In this document: positions 37,969 through 49,340 of the stretch, in pieces
Position numbering within the stretch: position 1 is the first letter of the stretch
Layout: every line of letters starts with the position of its first letter
Assembly (NCBI GenBank): GCA_964020155.1
Contig: OZ026563.1
Span: 1,764,743 to 1,828,742 of the forward strand
Length of the DNA: 64,000 bases
Reading direction: 5' to 3'
From: Chondrilla cf. caribensis
Taxonomy: Eukaryota > Porifera > Demospongiae > Chondrillida > Chondrillidae
Made by a program: the position numbers and the translations under genes
Notes under the pieces: generated by a model
Seen by the model: the letters and a program-made list of their open reading frames with translations, nothing else
Told to the model about the DNA's origin: nothing
The model's database searches: none

Positions 37969-38006
37969 CATAGACACTCTAAACTACGTAGTTTAGAGTG
38001 TCTATG
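37969..38006. repeat. 38-bp perfect palindrome
   Basis: The sequence from 37969 to 38006 is identical to its own reverse complement, centred on TAC|GTA between 37987 and 37988. It is only 44 bases from the inverted repeat upstream. Confidence 0.92.
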
Positions 38007-38436
38007 GTTGCATTGAGTATGTACTGCACTGTAGAAGCATGGAGAATACACTGTAGACCTTGTCCAATTACTCATTAATGAGTACTTGGTAACCACTGAA
38101 TATATTCTATGGAGTGATTCTCACCTGGTCAGATGAGTGTGATGATCAGATAACTTTGGGAGAGTTTACACTCTTCAGATATCAGGCTTTCTGAAGGGTG
38201 GCACCTTTTTACTGGTCCATTTGTGGCTGCATGAAGTCACCTCCCCTCCTCTCTCTCAAGAATGACCCAAAGGTGTCAGGGTAACAGAATGCAGGCATTG
38301 CACTGTGATGGGACAACATTTCTGCTGTGAACTTGTAATCTGTGTGTGAACAGGTGTGAGCATTGTTCAGTTAATAATATTCATTAGCAGTTTTCAAGTG
38401 TTTCCAATGATTAATTACAATTTTCTACCTATTCTT

Positions 38437-38446
38437 TCATATAAGG
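38437..38446 (+). promoter_or_regulatory. Possible TATA-like element of gene 2
   Basis: tcatataagg lies about 55-65 bases before the proposed ATG at 38501, a plausible spacing for a core promoter with a short leader. It rests on motif and position only. Confidence 0.3.
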
Positions 38447-38500
38447 AGCCCATCTGGATACAGCTGACAGCTGTTTTTCCTCTGTGCTTGGAAAAGGAAA

Positions 38501-38512
38501 ATGAAGTGCTTT

Positions 38513-38570
<58 letters not shown>

Positions 38571-38747
38571 AGCATGTATTTCATCTGTCTTTTCACCACT
38601 TTTATCAGGAATTGCTATCCTTTTTGGGCTACTGGCCACTGGGTGGACTCAGGGTCAAAGTAAGGTGTTAAACATACATGATAAACCTGGCTAATGTTCA
38701 TCAGAAACTCTTTTACTCTTCATTTCTAGTCAACTTTTCAGGAGAAG
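38501..38747 (+). other. Gene 2 signal peptide exons and 18-bp microexon
   Basis: Exons 38501-38513, 38609-38659 (51 bp) and 38730-38747 (18 bp, NFSGE). Gene 3 has the same sizes, 51 and 18 bp, at 49861-49911 and 50003-50020 (SFSGS). In both genes a GT microsatellite sits in the intron after the first coding exon. Confidence 0.75.
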
Positions 38748-41700
38748 GTTAGTATAATAGCTGAAGTTTCGTCAATATGTGTTAGAGTTGTGTCACCCTT
38801 TTTCATATTGACTGTTGTGTACGTATGTGCTGCAATATAGTGAGAACAACAGAGAATTTGTCAGCTGTGTTTGAGTGGACTGTTACTGGATTGAGTGGTG
38901 TTACTTTTAAGTGTTCCTTCAATGGAGGTCCTCAATTTGATTGTGAGTTGTTTATTGTATCCTATAACCACTCCTGGAACCATACACCCTAAATTCAGGT
39001 TTAGTCATGTATCACTTCCTGTTTTAGTCACTCGTCACTTCCTGTTTTATTAACACCTTGCTTCCTGTTTCAATATCTTTTTGCATAACCAATCCTGGAA
39101 CTTTTAGTCAAGCATCACTTCCTGATTAAGTCACTCATCACTTTCTTTTTAGTAACTTGTCACTTCCTGTTGTATTGAAATGTTGCTTCTTATTCATATG
39201 ATTGTACAGGTACTTCAGGATACACTGTACCTTTCTCTGATCTACAAACGGGAAGTAATGTACTGAGTATATCTGGCTCTGGAGGTGGTATTGATCTGGG
39301 ACCGCTGAGGCTGACCGTCACCAAGCCAACTATCAGTGTAGACCTTTCTGGTGAGTACATACACAACACAATTCATTACATCTCCTGATAGATACACAAT
39401 TTAGTGCATGGTAGTTGTAGTATACAGTGTAGTATGGTGGTTATAGTATGCAGTGTAGTATGGTGGTTATAGTATGCAGTGTAGTATGGTGGTTATAGTA
39501 TGCAATTTAGTATGGTGGTTATAGTATAAAGTATAGTATTTTGGTTTTTAATATACTGTAGTGTATCTGGAATACATAATATGTACAGGCATGCATGGTT
39601 GTTGTGGTATTCAGTACAGACATTATGGTTATAATACAATGCATGGTGGTTGTAATGTACAGTGTGTGGTGGGCTGATGTTCACTGCATAGAATTTTGCT
39701 CATTCAGTCAGAGCCAATTGTGCTTGATTCCATTCAGCCACTGTGGAAGGAGAATCCCTTGTGTTCTCGTGGACAGCAGTTAGCGGTGCAACATACAAGT
39801 GTATATTTGATGGTGGAGCGGAGTTTGATTGTGAGTGTACAATTGTGGAAATGAGCTGTGATCAGCCAATGTATCAAATCTGTCATTGTCACCGTGCAGG
39901 TTCTTCCGGCTACAAGTTGAGTTTCACTGAAGCAGGATCCGGTGCTCACACTTTTATGGTGAGAGCCTTTGTTAACAATCAGTTGGCAGGATCAAGTACA
40001 GCAAGTTTCACTGTTCCAGGTAAGGAATTGATCCATATGTTTGTCATGTCAACAAAAATCAAGCTGTTTCTTCCCATCCAGAACCTTCAACTCCGAGTCC
40101 AACTGTCGAAGTGGATCTTTCAGGTACATACATGTTCCCAAGTGTTGTCACGTTTAGTGTAATCCATTGTGCTTGATTCCATTCAGCCACTGTGGAAGGA
40201 GAATCCCTTGTGTTCTCGTGGACAGCAGTTAGTGGTGCAACATACAAGTGTATATTTGATGGTGGAGCAGAGTTTGATTGTGAGTGTACAATTGTGAAAG
40301 TGAGCTGTGATCAGCCAATGTATCAAATCTGTCATTGTCACTGTGCAGGTTCTTCCGGCTACAAGTTGAGTTTCACTGAAGCAGGATCCGGTGCTCACAC
40401 TTTTATGGTGAGAGCCTTTGTTAACAATCAGTTGGCAGGATCAAGTACAGCAAGTTTCACTGTTCCAGGTAAGGAATTGGTCCATATTTTCATGATTTCA
40501 ACAAAATCATGCAAACTGTTTCTTCCCATCCAGAACCTTCAACTCCGAGTCCAACTGTCGAAGTTGATCTTTCAGGTACATACATGTTCCCAAGTGTTGT
40601 CAGGTTTAGTGTAATCCAATGTGCTTGATTCCATTCAGCCACTGTGGAAGGAGAATCCCTTGTGTTCTCGTGGACAGCAGTTAGCGGTGCAACATACAAG
40701 TGTATATTTGATGGTGGAGCGGAGTTTAATTGTGAGTGTACGATTATCGAAATGACATCCAAATCGCCAATGCATCAAATCTGCCATTGTCACTGTGCAG
40801 GTTCTTCTGGCTACAAGTTGAGTTTCACTGAAGCAGGATCCGGTGCTCACACTTTTATGGTGAGAGCCTTTGTTAACAATCAGTTGGCAGGATCAAGTAC
40901 AGCAAGTTTCACTGTTCCAGGTAAGGATTCTGTCCACATTTTCATCATGTCAACAAAAATCAAGCTGTTTCTTCCCATCTAGAACCATCAACTCCAAGTC
41001 CAACTGTCGAAGTGGATCTTTCAGGTACATACATGTTCCCAAGTGTTGTCACGTTTAGTGTAATCCATTGTGCTTGATTCCATTCAGCCACTGTGGAAGG
41101 AGAATCCCTTGTGTTCTCGTGGACAGCAGTTAGCGGTGCAACATACAAGTGTATATTTGATGGTGGAGCAGAGTTTGATTGTGAGTGTACAATTGTGACA
41201 GGGAGCTGTGATCAGCCAATGTATCAAATCTGTCATTGTCACTGTGCAGGTTCTTCCGGCTACAAGTTGAGTTTCACTGAAGCAGGATCCGGTGCTCACA
41301 CTTTTATGGTGAGAGCCTTTGTTAACAATCAGTTGGCAGGATCAAGTACAGCAAGTTTCACTGTTCCAGGTAAGGAATTGATCCATATGTTTGTCATGTC
41401 AACAAAAATCAAGCTGTTTCTTCCCATCCAGAACCTTCAACTCCGAGTCCAACTGTCGAAGTGGATCTTTCAGGTACATACATGTTCCCAAGTGTTGTCA
41501 CGTTTAGTGTAATCCATTGTGCTTGATTCCATTCAGCCACTGTGGAAGGAGAATCCCTTGTGTTCTTGTGGACAGCAGTTAGCGGTGCAACATACAAGTG
41601 TATATTTGACGGTGGAGCAGAGTTTGATTGTGAGTGTACAATTGTGAAAGTGAGCTGTGATCAGCCAATGTATCAAATCTGTCATTGTCACTGTGCAGGT

Positions 41701-43767
41701 TCTTCCGGCTACAAGTTGAGTTTCACTGAAGCAGGATCCGGTGCTCACACTTTTATGGTGAGAGCCTTTGTTAACAATCAGTTGGCAGGATCAAGTACAG
41801 CAAGTTTTACTGTTCCAGGTAAGGATTCTGTCCACATTTTCATCATGTCAACAAAAATCAAGCTGTTTCTTCCCATCTAGAACCTTCAACTCCAAGTCCA
41901 ACTGTCGAAGTGGATCTTTCAGGTACATACATGTTCCCAAGTGTTGTCACGTTTAGTGTAATCCATTGTGCTTGATTCCATTCAGCCACTGTGGAAGGAG
42001 AATCCCTTGTGTTCTCGTGGACAGCAGTTAGTGGTGCAACATACAAGTGTATATTTGATGGTGGAGCAGAGTTTGATTGTGAGTGTACGATTGTGAAAGT
42101 GAGCTGTGATCAGCCAATGTATCAAATCTGTCATTGTCACTGTGCAGGTTCTTCCGGCTACAAGTTGAGTTTCACTGAAGCAGGATCCGGTGCTCACACT
42201 TTTATGGTGAGAGCCTTTGTTAACAATCAGTTGGCAGGATCAAGTACAGCAAGTTTCACTGTTCCAGGTAAGGAATTGGTCCATATTTTCACGATTTCAA
42301 CAAAATCATGCAAACTGTTTCTTCCCATCCAGAACCTTCAACTCCGAGTCCAACTGTCGAAGTGGATCTTTCAGGTACATACATGTTCCCAAGTGTTGTC
42401 AGGTTTAGTGTAATCCAATGTGCTTGATTCCATTCAGCCACTGTGGAAGGAGAATCCCTTGTGTTCTCGTGGACAGCAGTTAGCGGTGCAACATACAAGT
42501 GTATATTTGATGGTGGAGCGGAGTTTAATTGTGAGTGTACGATTATCGAAATGACATCCAAATCGCCAATGCATCAAATCAGTCATTGTCACTGTGCAGG
42601 TTCTTCTGGCTACAAGTTGAGTTTCACTGAAGCAGGATCCGGTGCTCACACTTTTATGGTGAGAGCCTTTGTTAACAATCAGTTGGCAGGATCAAGTACA
42701 GCAAGTTTCACTGTTCCAGGTAAGGATTCTGTCCACATTTTCATCATGTCAACAAAAATCAAGCTGTTTCTTCCCATCTAGAACCTTCAACTCCGAGTCC
42801 AACTGTCGAAGTGGATCTTTCAGGTACATACATGTTCCCAAGTGTTGTCACGTTTAGTGTAATCCATTGTGCTTGATTCCATTCAGCCACTGTGGAAGGA
42901 GAATCCCTTGTGTTCTCGTGGACAGCAGTTAGCGGTGCAACATACAAGTGTATATTTGACGGTGGAGCAGAGTTTGATTGTGAGTGTACAATTGTGAAAG
43001 TGAGCTGTGATCAGCCAATGTATCAAATCTGTCATTGTCACTGTGCAGGTTCTTCCGGCTACAAGTTGAGTTTCACTGAAGCAGGATCCGGTGCTCACAC
43101 TTTTATGGTGAGAGCCTTTGTTAACAATCAGTTGGCAGGATCAAGTACAGCAAGTTTCACTGTTCCAAGTAAGAAAGTGTTCAACATTTGTCTGTGATGT
43201 CTCATGAGGGCTATAGCATTATTCATTCATGCATAGTAGGATTTATTGGTGATAAATCGAATAATTGTATTTGCCCTCCCTAGCATCCATGCTATGTCTT
43301 ATTTCTATGGAAAGTATTTTGTGTTTACTGTGTTTACATTTTATTTGTTCATTGTTGCAGCTACAGCACCTACTCCATATTCAATATGTGAGTTATTTGG
43401 AATTGTGCATGTATTTCTATACATTGTCATACATACAGTGTGTCATACAAATGATGTGCAATGTGTGTGTCATGTTCTCCTCTCACTATTGTAGCTCTGT
43501 CTGTAAGTGAGGCATCCGAAGGAGGCTATACCTCTTCCTGGAATGTGGGAGAAGGACTGACATTTACTTGCTCAATCAATGATGCAGCACCAGTACCCTG
43601 TGAGTTCTATCTTGGTGTTGGGACTGGGGGCGGACACATAAGAACTACGGAGATGTACATGTCTGTTGAGGAAACAATACAGTGACACATTTACAACATG
43701 TCTGCACTGTATTTGTGTAGGTACTGTACATACAGGTGTATGTATATATAATATGGTATGTGCTGCT

Positions 43768-43803
<36 letters not shown>

Positions 43804-45622
43804 CGTGCGTGTGTGTGTGTGTGTATGTGTGTGTGTACATGCATGATCCCATCATTGCAACACCTGCTTACAAACCAGCAGTCAGTGATAGTGATACCTA
43901 GTCCATGTACAGCACTTCATCCTCATTCCAGGCACATCTCCCTATTCAATTGCTGATGGGGACCTGCCCCTTGCTGACAACAAGTTCACTGTAAGTGCCC
44001 TGCAAGGGGAGACAGTGGTGGGCAATGCCACCTACACCATTAAAACTTGCAAACTCTCTGGAATCAGCCCTCTCTCAAGTAAGCTGGTCGATATGGTATT
44101 CTTGCGTTGTCCGACCTTAGTCCTCCTACATGGTATTATGCATGTTCCAGTTTGTTCCAGTTTGTTCTAGTTTGTGATGTGATGATGTTAGTGGTTATAT
44201 GTGTCTGTAGGGAAGTATGCCTGGCCTGCTGGGTTTGTGGTATTCAGGTGGAGCACACATGGCAACACAGAGAGCACCCGTTGCAAGCTGGACGGTGGGG
44301 AGGAAGAGGATTGTGAGTGGATGCATCTGACACGACACACATGATGCTGGGCACATGATAGTCATGTGCTTCATGTGGGCACATAAGTGTCATGTATGAT
44401 GCTGGGCACATGATAGTCATGTGCTTCATGTGGGCACATAAGTGTCATGTATGATGCTGGGCAAATGATAGTCATGTGCATCATGTGGGTGCATAAATGT
44501 CCTATAGGTACGTATTATAGGGAAATGTCTAAACTGAGGTGGTGTACTCGAAAAGAAAAAGAAAACGTTCACTGAAAGTGGAAAATATAACACTGTAGTC
44601 TTAAAAGAGTAGAAATCTAGTCACATGATTGTCATGTGATTCGAAATGCATAGCTTGTATAGGTAGCAGGTATTGTGCAAAGCAACAACAGTATATGCTC
44701 ACCCTACCCCCCACACCTCTGGGTCTGCTTCCACACGCCGTGCTGTGGGTGTTTTGATAAGTTAACAATTGGTGGGGTCTAGTCAATACATGAGTTGTGT
44801 ATAGGGGTTCTGTTAGGAGGGAGGGGCATATATCAGCCCCACCCTTAACTGAGGGGGAGGGGCATTTATTAGCCCCTCCCTTAACGGAGGGGGAGGGGCA
44901 CTTATCAGCTCAATCCTTGACTGCATGGAAGGAGTACTTACGTATCACCTGTACACTTGACTGAGTGGGAGGAGTACCTTTAATATAAACAATATACTGA
45001 CAATACAATACAACATTGTAGTATGTATACAGTATGTCATATTATATGCACAATGGAATGTGTTAACTGATTCCTGCCCAGTTCATGATCAATTGATTGA
45101 AACAATGAAACCTGTCTGGCAATCTGTGCTATACGGCTTATGTGTATACACTTTCTACTTTGATCCATTCATCAACCAGGATACAAGTACTCATACTTGC
45201 ATTGCAATGTACCCAGGTGTGCTCTATGCAGGTGTGTGTATGCACAGTCAATGTATGGTTCTTCATTTCTTGTGTAGGTGACGGTGTGATGAAGTATGAT
45301 GTCATGAGAGTAGTGACTGCAGGGAGACATGAAATTGAAGTGATTGCTTATTGTAAGGGTGCCCCCCGTTGACAGTGAAAAACGCAGGTTTAGAGGTTTG
45401 TTGGATGATGACATGTAGTCTGCACCAATGCTTAGTAACAAGGGATCTTATCAATGTCTTAGTATTACTGTATGTAGAGGAAAACACACTGAATGTGTCT
45501 GCAACTATACTTGTATCACTACGGATTTACATGTACGCTCAGATACATATGAAGTTCAAGGAACACTCACCTACCAGAATCGATATACACATGCACAAGC
45601 GTGTGTACATGTATGCACATAC

Positions 45623-45700
<78 letters not shown>

Positions 45701-46512
45701 CACAAACATTTGTACGCTCACACCTATGTGTATTTTTATACTGTACACTACAGCTCAGAGTGGTATCCCAAAAGACCCAGTCAACTGCCAACGTATGGAA
45801 GTCCAGAATGCTTCAGTCACCTACAGTCCATCTGAAGGTGTCATTTCCGTTGAGTTCGCCACCAGCACTCCAGCCAGGTGTGTCTGTAAGGTACCTGCAA
45901 CTGGACAAGTGAAGAGATCTTGTAAGAATCCCATAATTCACACAGACTTGTCAACTTTGAATGTTTGTCTCCTCCCAGCTTGATATTTTGTATTTCAGCT
46001 ATCATTTATATACATTAATATGTATTTAAACAACTCTAGACAGGAGTAATGAAGTGTGGTGCTGTCAATACATTTATTACCAAAATACCCTGGTGTTGGT
46101 AGTTGTACAGTACATGTAGTATACCGAAATAGCCAGTCACTGTGGTACATGTATGTGTATGGGCCGATGTATTGATTCACTGTGGTGCATGTATGTGTAA
46201 AGGCCGATGTATTGATTCACTGTGGTACATGTATGTGTATGGGCCGATGTATTGATTCACTGTGGTGCATAAGTACTGATGTAATAGTTCACACTATACA
46301 TACGTATGCCAATCATCCCCACTGATACGTAAGAGTAGTTGACATTTACCTTGTCATTTCTTTCCACAGGTGAATCCGGACACCAATTCACCGGGGTACC
46401 TCAGGGGGATTTTGTTGGTCGCCGTCAAGCCAAGGTGGCCATATTTTGCAAGTCCAACGACTGCAATGTGAAGCAGATGTTCCCGGCGTACTTCACCATT
46501 CCCGAAGCATAG
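38501..46512 (+). CDS. Gene 2: secreted Cys-module repeat protein
   Basis: The start ATG at 38501 opens a 13-bp coding part (MKCF) that splices to 38609-38659 (IAILFGLLATGWTQGQ), giving a clear signal peptide. Further exons: microexon 38730-38747; 38841-38942; 39210-39350; eight tandem three-exon units (39738-43168); 43361-43387; 43495-43599; 43932-44078; 44211-44312; 45278-45352 or 45278-45395; 45754-45921; 46370-46512 (stop TAG). All junctions are phase 1. With the shorter form of exon 45278 the total is 3,090 bases, 1,029 residues. No Calx-beta, DOMON or membrane segment is seen. A secreted matrix or adhesion protein is inferred. The exon at 45278 holds a frameshift. Confidence 0.8.
38514..38569. 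repeat. GT microsatellite beginning at the first donor
   Basis: A pure (GT)n tract fills the first half of the 95-bp first intron of gene 2. The donor GT is the first repeat unit. Confidence 0.92.
38841..39350 (+). other. Gene 2 first Cys module
   Basis: Exons 38841-38942 (VFEWTVTGLSG and FKCSFNGGPQFD) and 39210-39350 (C|TSGYTVPFSDL, SNVLSISGSGG and the linker PTISVDLSG). The Cys codon is split by the intron. Here the B-type and linker exons are fused. In the downstream array they are separate. The intron between has imperfect CACTTCCTGTTTTAGT-like repeats (about 39010-39190). Confidence 0.78.
39410..39540. repeat. 26-bp tandem repeat in intron
   Basis: About five copies of a 26-bp unit (ggttatagtatgcagtgtag plus tatggt) in the intron before the eight-unit array. 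Confidence 0.88.
39738..43168 (+). repeat. Gene 2 array: eight tandem three-exon Cys-module units
   Basis: Unit period 449 or 452 bp. Each unit has exon A (93 bp; FSWTAVSG, YKCIFDGGAEFD), exon B (120 bp; C|SSGYKLSF, GAHTFMVRAF, GSSTASFTVP) and exon C (42 bp; EPSTPSPTVEVDLSG), all phase 1. Exon A starts: 39738, 40187, 40639, 41088, 41537, 41986, 42438, 42887. Exon B starts: 39900, 40349, 40801, 41250, 41699, 42148, 42600, 43049. Exon C starts: 40082, 40534, 40983, 41432, 41881, 42333, 42782; the last unit has none. The A-B intron is exactly 69 bp in every unit. The GAHTFMVRAF motif resembles the GxHTFxVRA strand of bacterial surface Ig-like repeats. Units 2 and 6, and units 3 and 7, are closest, indicating a 1,799-bp four-unit duplication. 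Confidence 0.9.
43361..44312 (+). other. Gene 2 post-array module exons
   Basis: Exons 43361-43387 (short linker, TAPTPYSI), 43495-43599 (TSSWNVGEGLTFTCSIND, ending in a split Cys), 43932-44078 (C|TSPYSIADGDLPLADNKF and on to ISPLS) and 44211-44312 (RKYAWPAGFVVFRWS and CKLDGGEEED). They form one full module and the first half of the WP-type module. A GT microsatellite lies at 43769-43838 in the intron. Confidence 0.78.
43769..43838. repeat. GT microsatellite
   Basis: (TG)n with TGCG units between exons 43495-43599 and 43932-44078. Confidence 0.9.
44313..45277. other. Gene 2 intron with two tandem repeats
   Basis: A 965-bp intron. At about 44335-44500 there are 2-3 copies of an about 60-bp unit (gatgctgggcacatgatagt...). 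At about 44810-44970 there are imperfect 40-bp copies of a gggaggggca...agcccc unit with self-complementary G-rich and C-rich parts. Confidence 0.72.
45278..45395 (+). pseudogene. Gene 2 exon with one-base frameshift (second half of WP-type module)
   Basis: Reading from the acceptor gives C|DGVMKYDVMRVVTAG, HEIEVIAYCKGAP and then a stop. A run of six C at 45362-45367 breaks the frame. With one C fewer the frame would continue as VDSEKRRFR and end in phase 1 at 45395, matching the paralogous exon 35641-35754 (EVDSLSGNFR). A good GTAAGG donor at 45353 would end the exon at 45352, in phase 1 and before the frameshift. The lesion may be a base-calling error, an allele, or tolerated through this donor. 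Confidence 0.68.
45620..45698. repeat. CA microsatellite
   Basis: Nearly pure (CA)n in the intron before the gene 2 terminal cassette. Confidence 0.95.
45754..46512 (+). other. Gene 2 terminal cassette
   Basis: Exons 45754-45921 (168 bp; [22 protein letters not shown]) and 46370-46512 (C|ESGHQFTGVPQGDFVG, AKVAIFCKSNDCNVK, PAYFTIPEA, stop TAG at 46510-46512). The 168-bp size is identical in gene 3 (62688-62855). No hydrophobic tail follows, so a GPI or membrane anchor is unlikely. Confidence 0.85.
46121..46268. repeat. 40-bp tandem repeat in the last intron of gene 2
   Basis: Three to four copies of a 40-bp unit (tgtggtacatgtatgtgtat plus gggccgatgtattgattcac), differing by a few bases. Confidence 0.9.
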
Positions 46513-46805
46513 AGTGTGGGCTGCTAATCATCTCCCCTTACTGATAGTAGAACAAAGCTAAAACACATATGTACATACATACACACTGTATGTAATGTAC
46601 TCTATGTAGTTTAGGCCATAATTGATATAATCCAGTAGTGTTTTCACAAGTGAATTTATAGCTTGATAATTTGTAGATTTTGATAATGTCTGTATATGAC
46701 TAGTGATATCCGTACTTGTAAGACCTATGATGTACCTATGTTTGTACAGTATGGTGTGCTCTTGTTCTGCTGACAGTTGTATGCCCATTCCATCCCCCCC
46801 TTACA

Positions 46806-46974
<169 letters not shown>

Positions 46975-47110
46975 TTCATTCCCACAGTACAAAGCGTCAT
47001 CATCCCAATGTGTAAATACCACCACACATTCACAAGTTGTATTCATAATAGTATTAGTGAAGTCTTGTGACCTTTAACAAGTGTATGTACGTATGATATT
47101 GCCTGACATA

Positions 47111-47283
47111 CAGTGGAACCTCCATTAACGAACACTCCAAATAAGACACCATATAAAATATCTTGCTACAAAGGACACTTCCTAAGGCACCAAAATAGAC
47201 TATTCTTTAGTGCTAAGAGATTTTAACTCTAGAGTGGACAAATTAGCTGGTCCCAGTGTGTCCTCTATAAAGAGGTCCCACTG
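47111..47283. mobile_element. MITE-like element with CAGTGGRACCTC inverted ends
   Basis: A 173-bp element flanked by TA on both sides (47109-47110 and 47284-47285). The left end is CAGTGGAACCTC and the right end is the reverse complement of CAGTGGGACCTC, 11 of 12 matching. It has no coding capacity. CAGT ends and TA duplications fit a non-autonomous Tc1/mariner-pogo type transposon. Confidence 0.78.
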
Positions 47284-47539
47284 TACATAGTTAAATATTT
47301 ACGGGTGTATGTTTACCACATATTCATAGTGTATATCATAGATACTCTATACAGTATCTATGGTTATATAGATGTTAGTTCATACAATCACAACAACATT
47401 ATATTGCAATCGTGCGCATAATATAATACATGCAGTATATGCATTATGTTGATTTTATGTTTAATGTCCTAGCCTCCCACTCGTCCGAATACACTGTAGA
47501 TATAATATTATAATAGTGAAGTAGTGTTATGCTGACTTA

Positions 47540-47880
47540 CTGCGGATGTTGGGGTTACCTGCATGCAAAGGGACCCCCCCGCTTGGTGTTAAGGTTGGTA
47601 CGGGCCCCTCCCCTTGACCTATTTACTATCCTTAAACGGACCTCTGCAATCACCTAGCCCTACCTAAACTCTGAGCCTGTAGCTCATCCCGCTAATAGCC
47701 CTAAGGCAATTACCCTTTTGCCTGTGTGCCTAAATAATGGTGTCTCATGAAGTCCTGCGCTGTGACCTACGCACTGGAGACCCTGTGCCTGTTGCTCATT
47801 AAGCCAAGTAATGCCGGGTTAATTGGTCTCAGCTGCAGTGGTTTAAGACGTCCATGTATGGCGAGTCTGGCCGACTAGCA
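47540..47880. other. GC-richer unassigned segment
   Basis: The composition is clearly different from its AT-rich flanks (acccccccgc, gggcccctcccc, ctagccctacc). Two related blocks, gagcctgtagctcat and gtgcctgttgctcat, suggest an internal duplication. It could be a SINE-like element or a promoter. I could not find convincing pol III boxes or an ORF. Confidence 0.35.
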
Positions 47881-48811
47881 ATAATCTTATTATGTCTCTA
47901 AGTTTACCTAATTATATAATGTGGTTATATATAATATTATTGATATAATCCTTGGGAGAGGCCCGATCAACACTTTCATGCTCAAAGAGAGTAGAGAACA
48001 ACAACAAAAAATCGGAATCCCGGCAAATCTTCAGACGATTTCACTATTGCGTTGGCCACAAGACTGTAGATGCACATGTGCATTACGGGTGCAGAACAGT
48101 AATGAGGTGCGTGTGACCCATAGCCAATCAAATAGTAGGCAGCCGGCGCTTCCGAACAAGAGAAGAAGCATTGGCAGCGGGACTCATTCTCACCCTGACA
48201 TTAACTACGTCCAACTCGTTAAACTACATATAATATCGGATTCTGTATCCACTATGAATATGAAGTGCATAAATCCACATACCTACATAATTTGTTTCTT
48301 TGTTTTATATATATTATAATATACGTATATTACTTACGTATGTGCAACACATGTTTGCAATGATATCATAGTTCCAAGACTTACAATCAGCATACAAGTT
48401 TACTGAAGATAATACTGCACAATTGATTTTCCAGTCAGTGAGTCTACACTTGAATCTACAGAATGTCAGAGTTAGTTTCATACCATATGTGAATTTAGCT
48501 ATATATAGTACAAAGCATTTATTGAGTGCACTGTGGCAACAGCTGTGCATCAGCAGTTGTTTACACCATGGATGAAAGAGCCTGCCTGGGAACCATACTG
48601 TTTGTATGGCCTCAAAAGCTATTGCTGGCAAGGTTGTATGGTTTTGAAACCACCCAAGAGACCCAAATCAGCAATGAAGCTTTGGGTTGGTCTATGATGT
48701 GAACTGAAATTCCAGACATCACAGGTTGAACCCATTTAATATTCATTTTCACTTACAGAGAGTCTCCAGGTTACCTTCCCTTGAGGTAATAGGTTACCCC
48801 ATCTATCATTC

Positions 48812-48874
48812 ATGCCACATATTTTACTGATTATCAGTTTTGTGTGCTCTGCATTTTTAGGATTTGGTGGTGTG

Positions 48875-48918
<44 letters not shown>

Positions 48919-49020
48919 TGTTCCGAGGTGTTGTGTGTCGTGTGTGTGTGTGTTCCCAGGTGTGTGTCGTGTGTGTGTGTGTTCCCAGGTGTGTGTTGTG
49001 TGTGTGTGTGTGTGTGTGTG

Positions 49021-49065
<45 letters not shown>

Positions 49066-49078
49066 CCCAGGTGTGTGT

Positions 49079-49144
<66 letters not shown>

Positions 49145-49174
49145 CCGAGGTGTTGTGTGTCGTGTGTGTGTTCC

Positions 49175-49248
<74 letters not shown>

Positions 49249-49296
49249 CCGAGGTGTTGTGTGTTGTATGTGTGTTCCCAAGTGTGTGCTGTGTGT

Positions 49297-49340
<44 letters not shown>

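Larger units (their letters stand above)
36805..38500. other. Intergenic region between genes 1 and 2
   Basis: No confident gene. It includes a CpG-rich promoter-like stretch (36919-37014), a 41-codon ORF (37012-37137), two perfect inverted repeats (37859-37925 and 37969-38006), and about five dispersed GTAGAAGCATGG-like motifs between 37670 and 38050. No obvious AATAAA was found shortly after the gene 1 stop. Confidence 0.6.
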
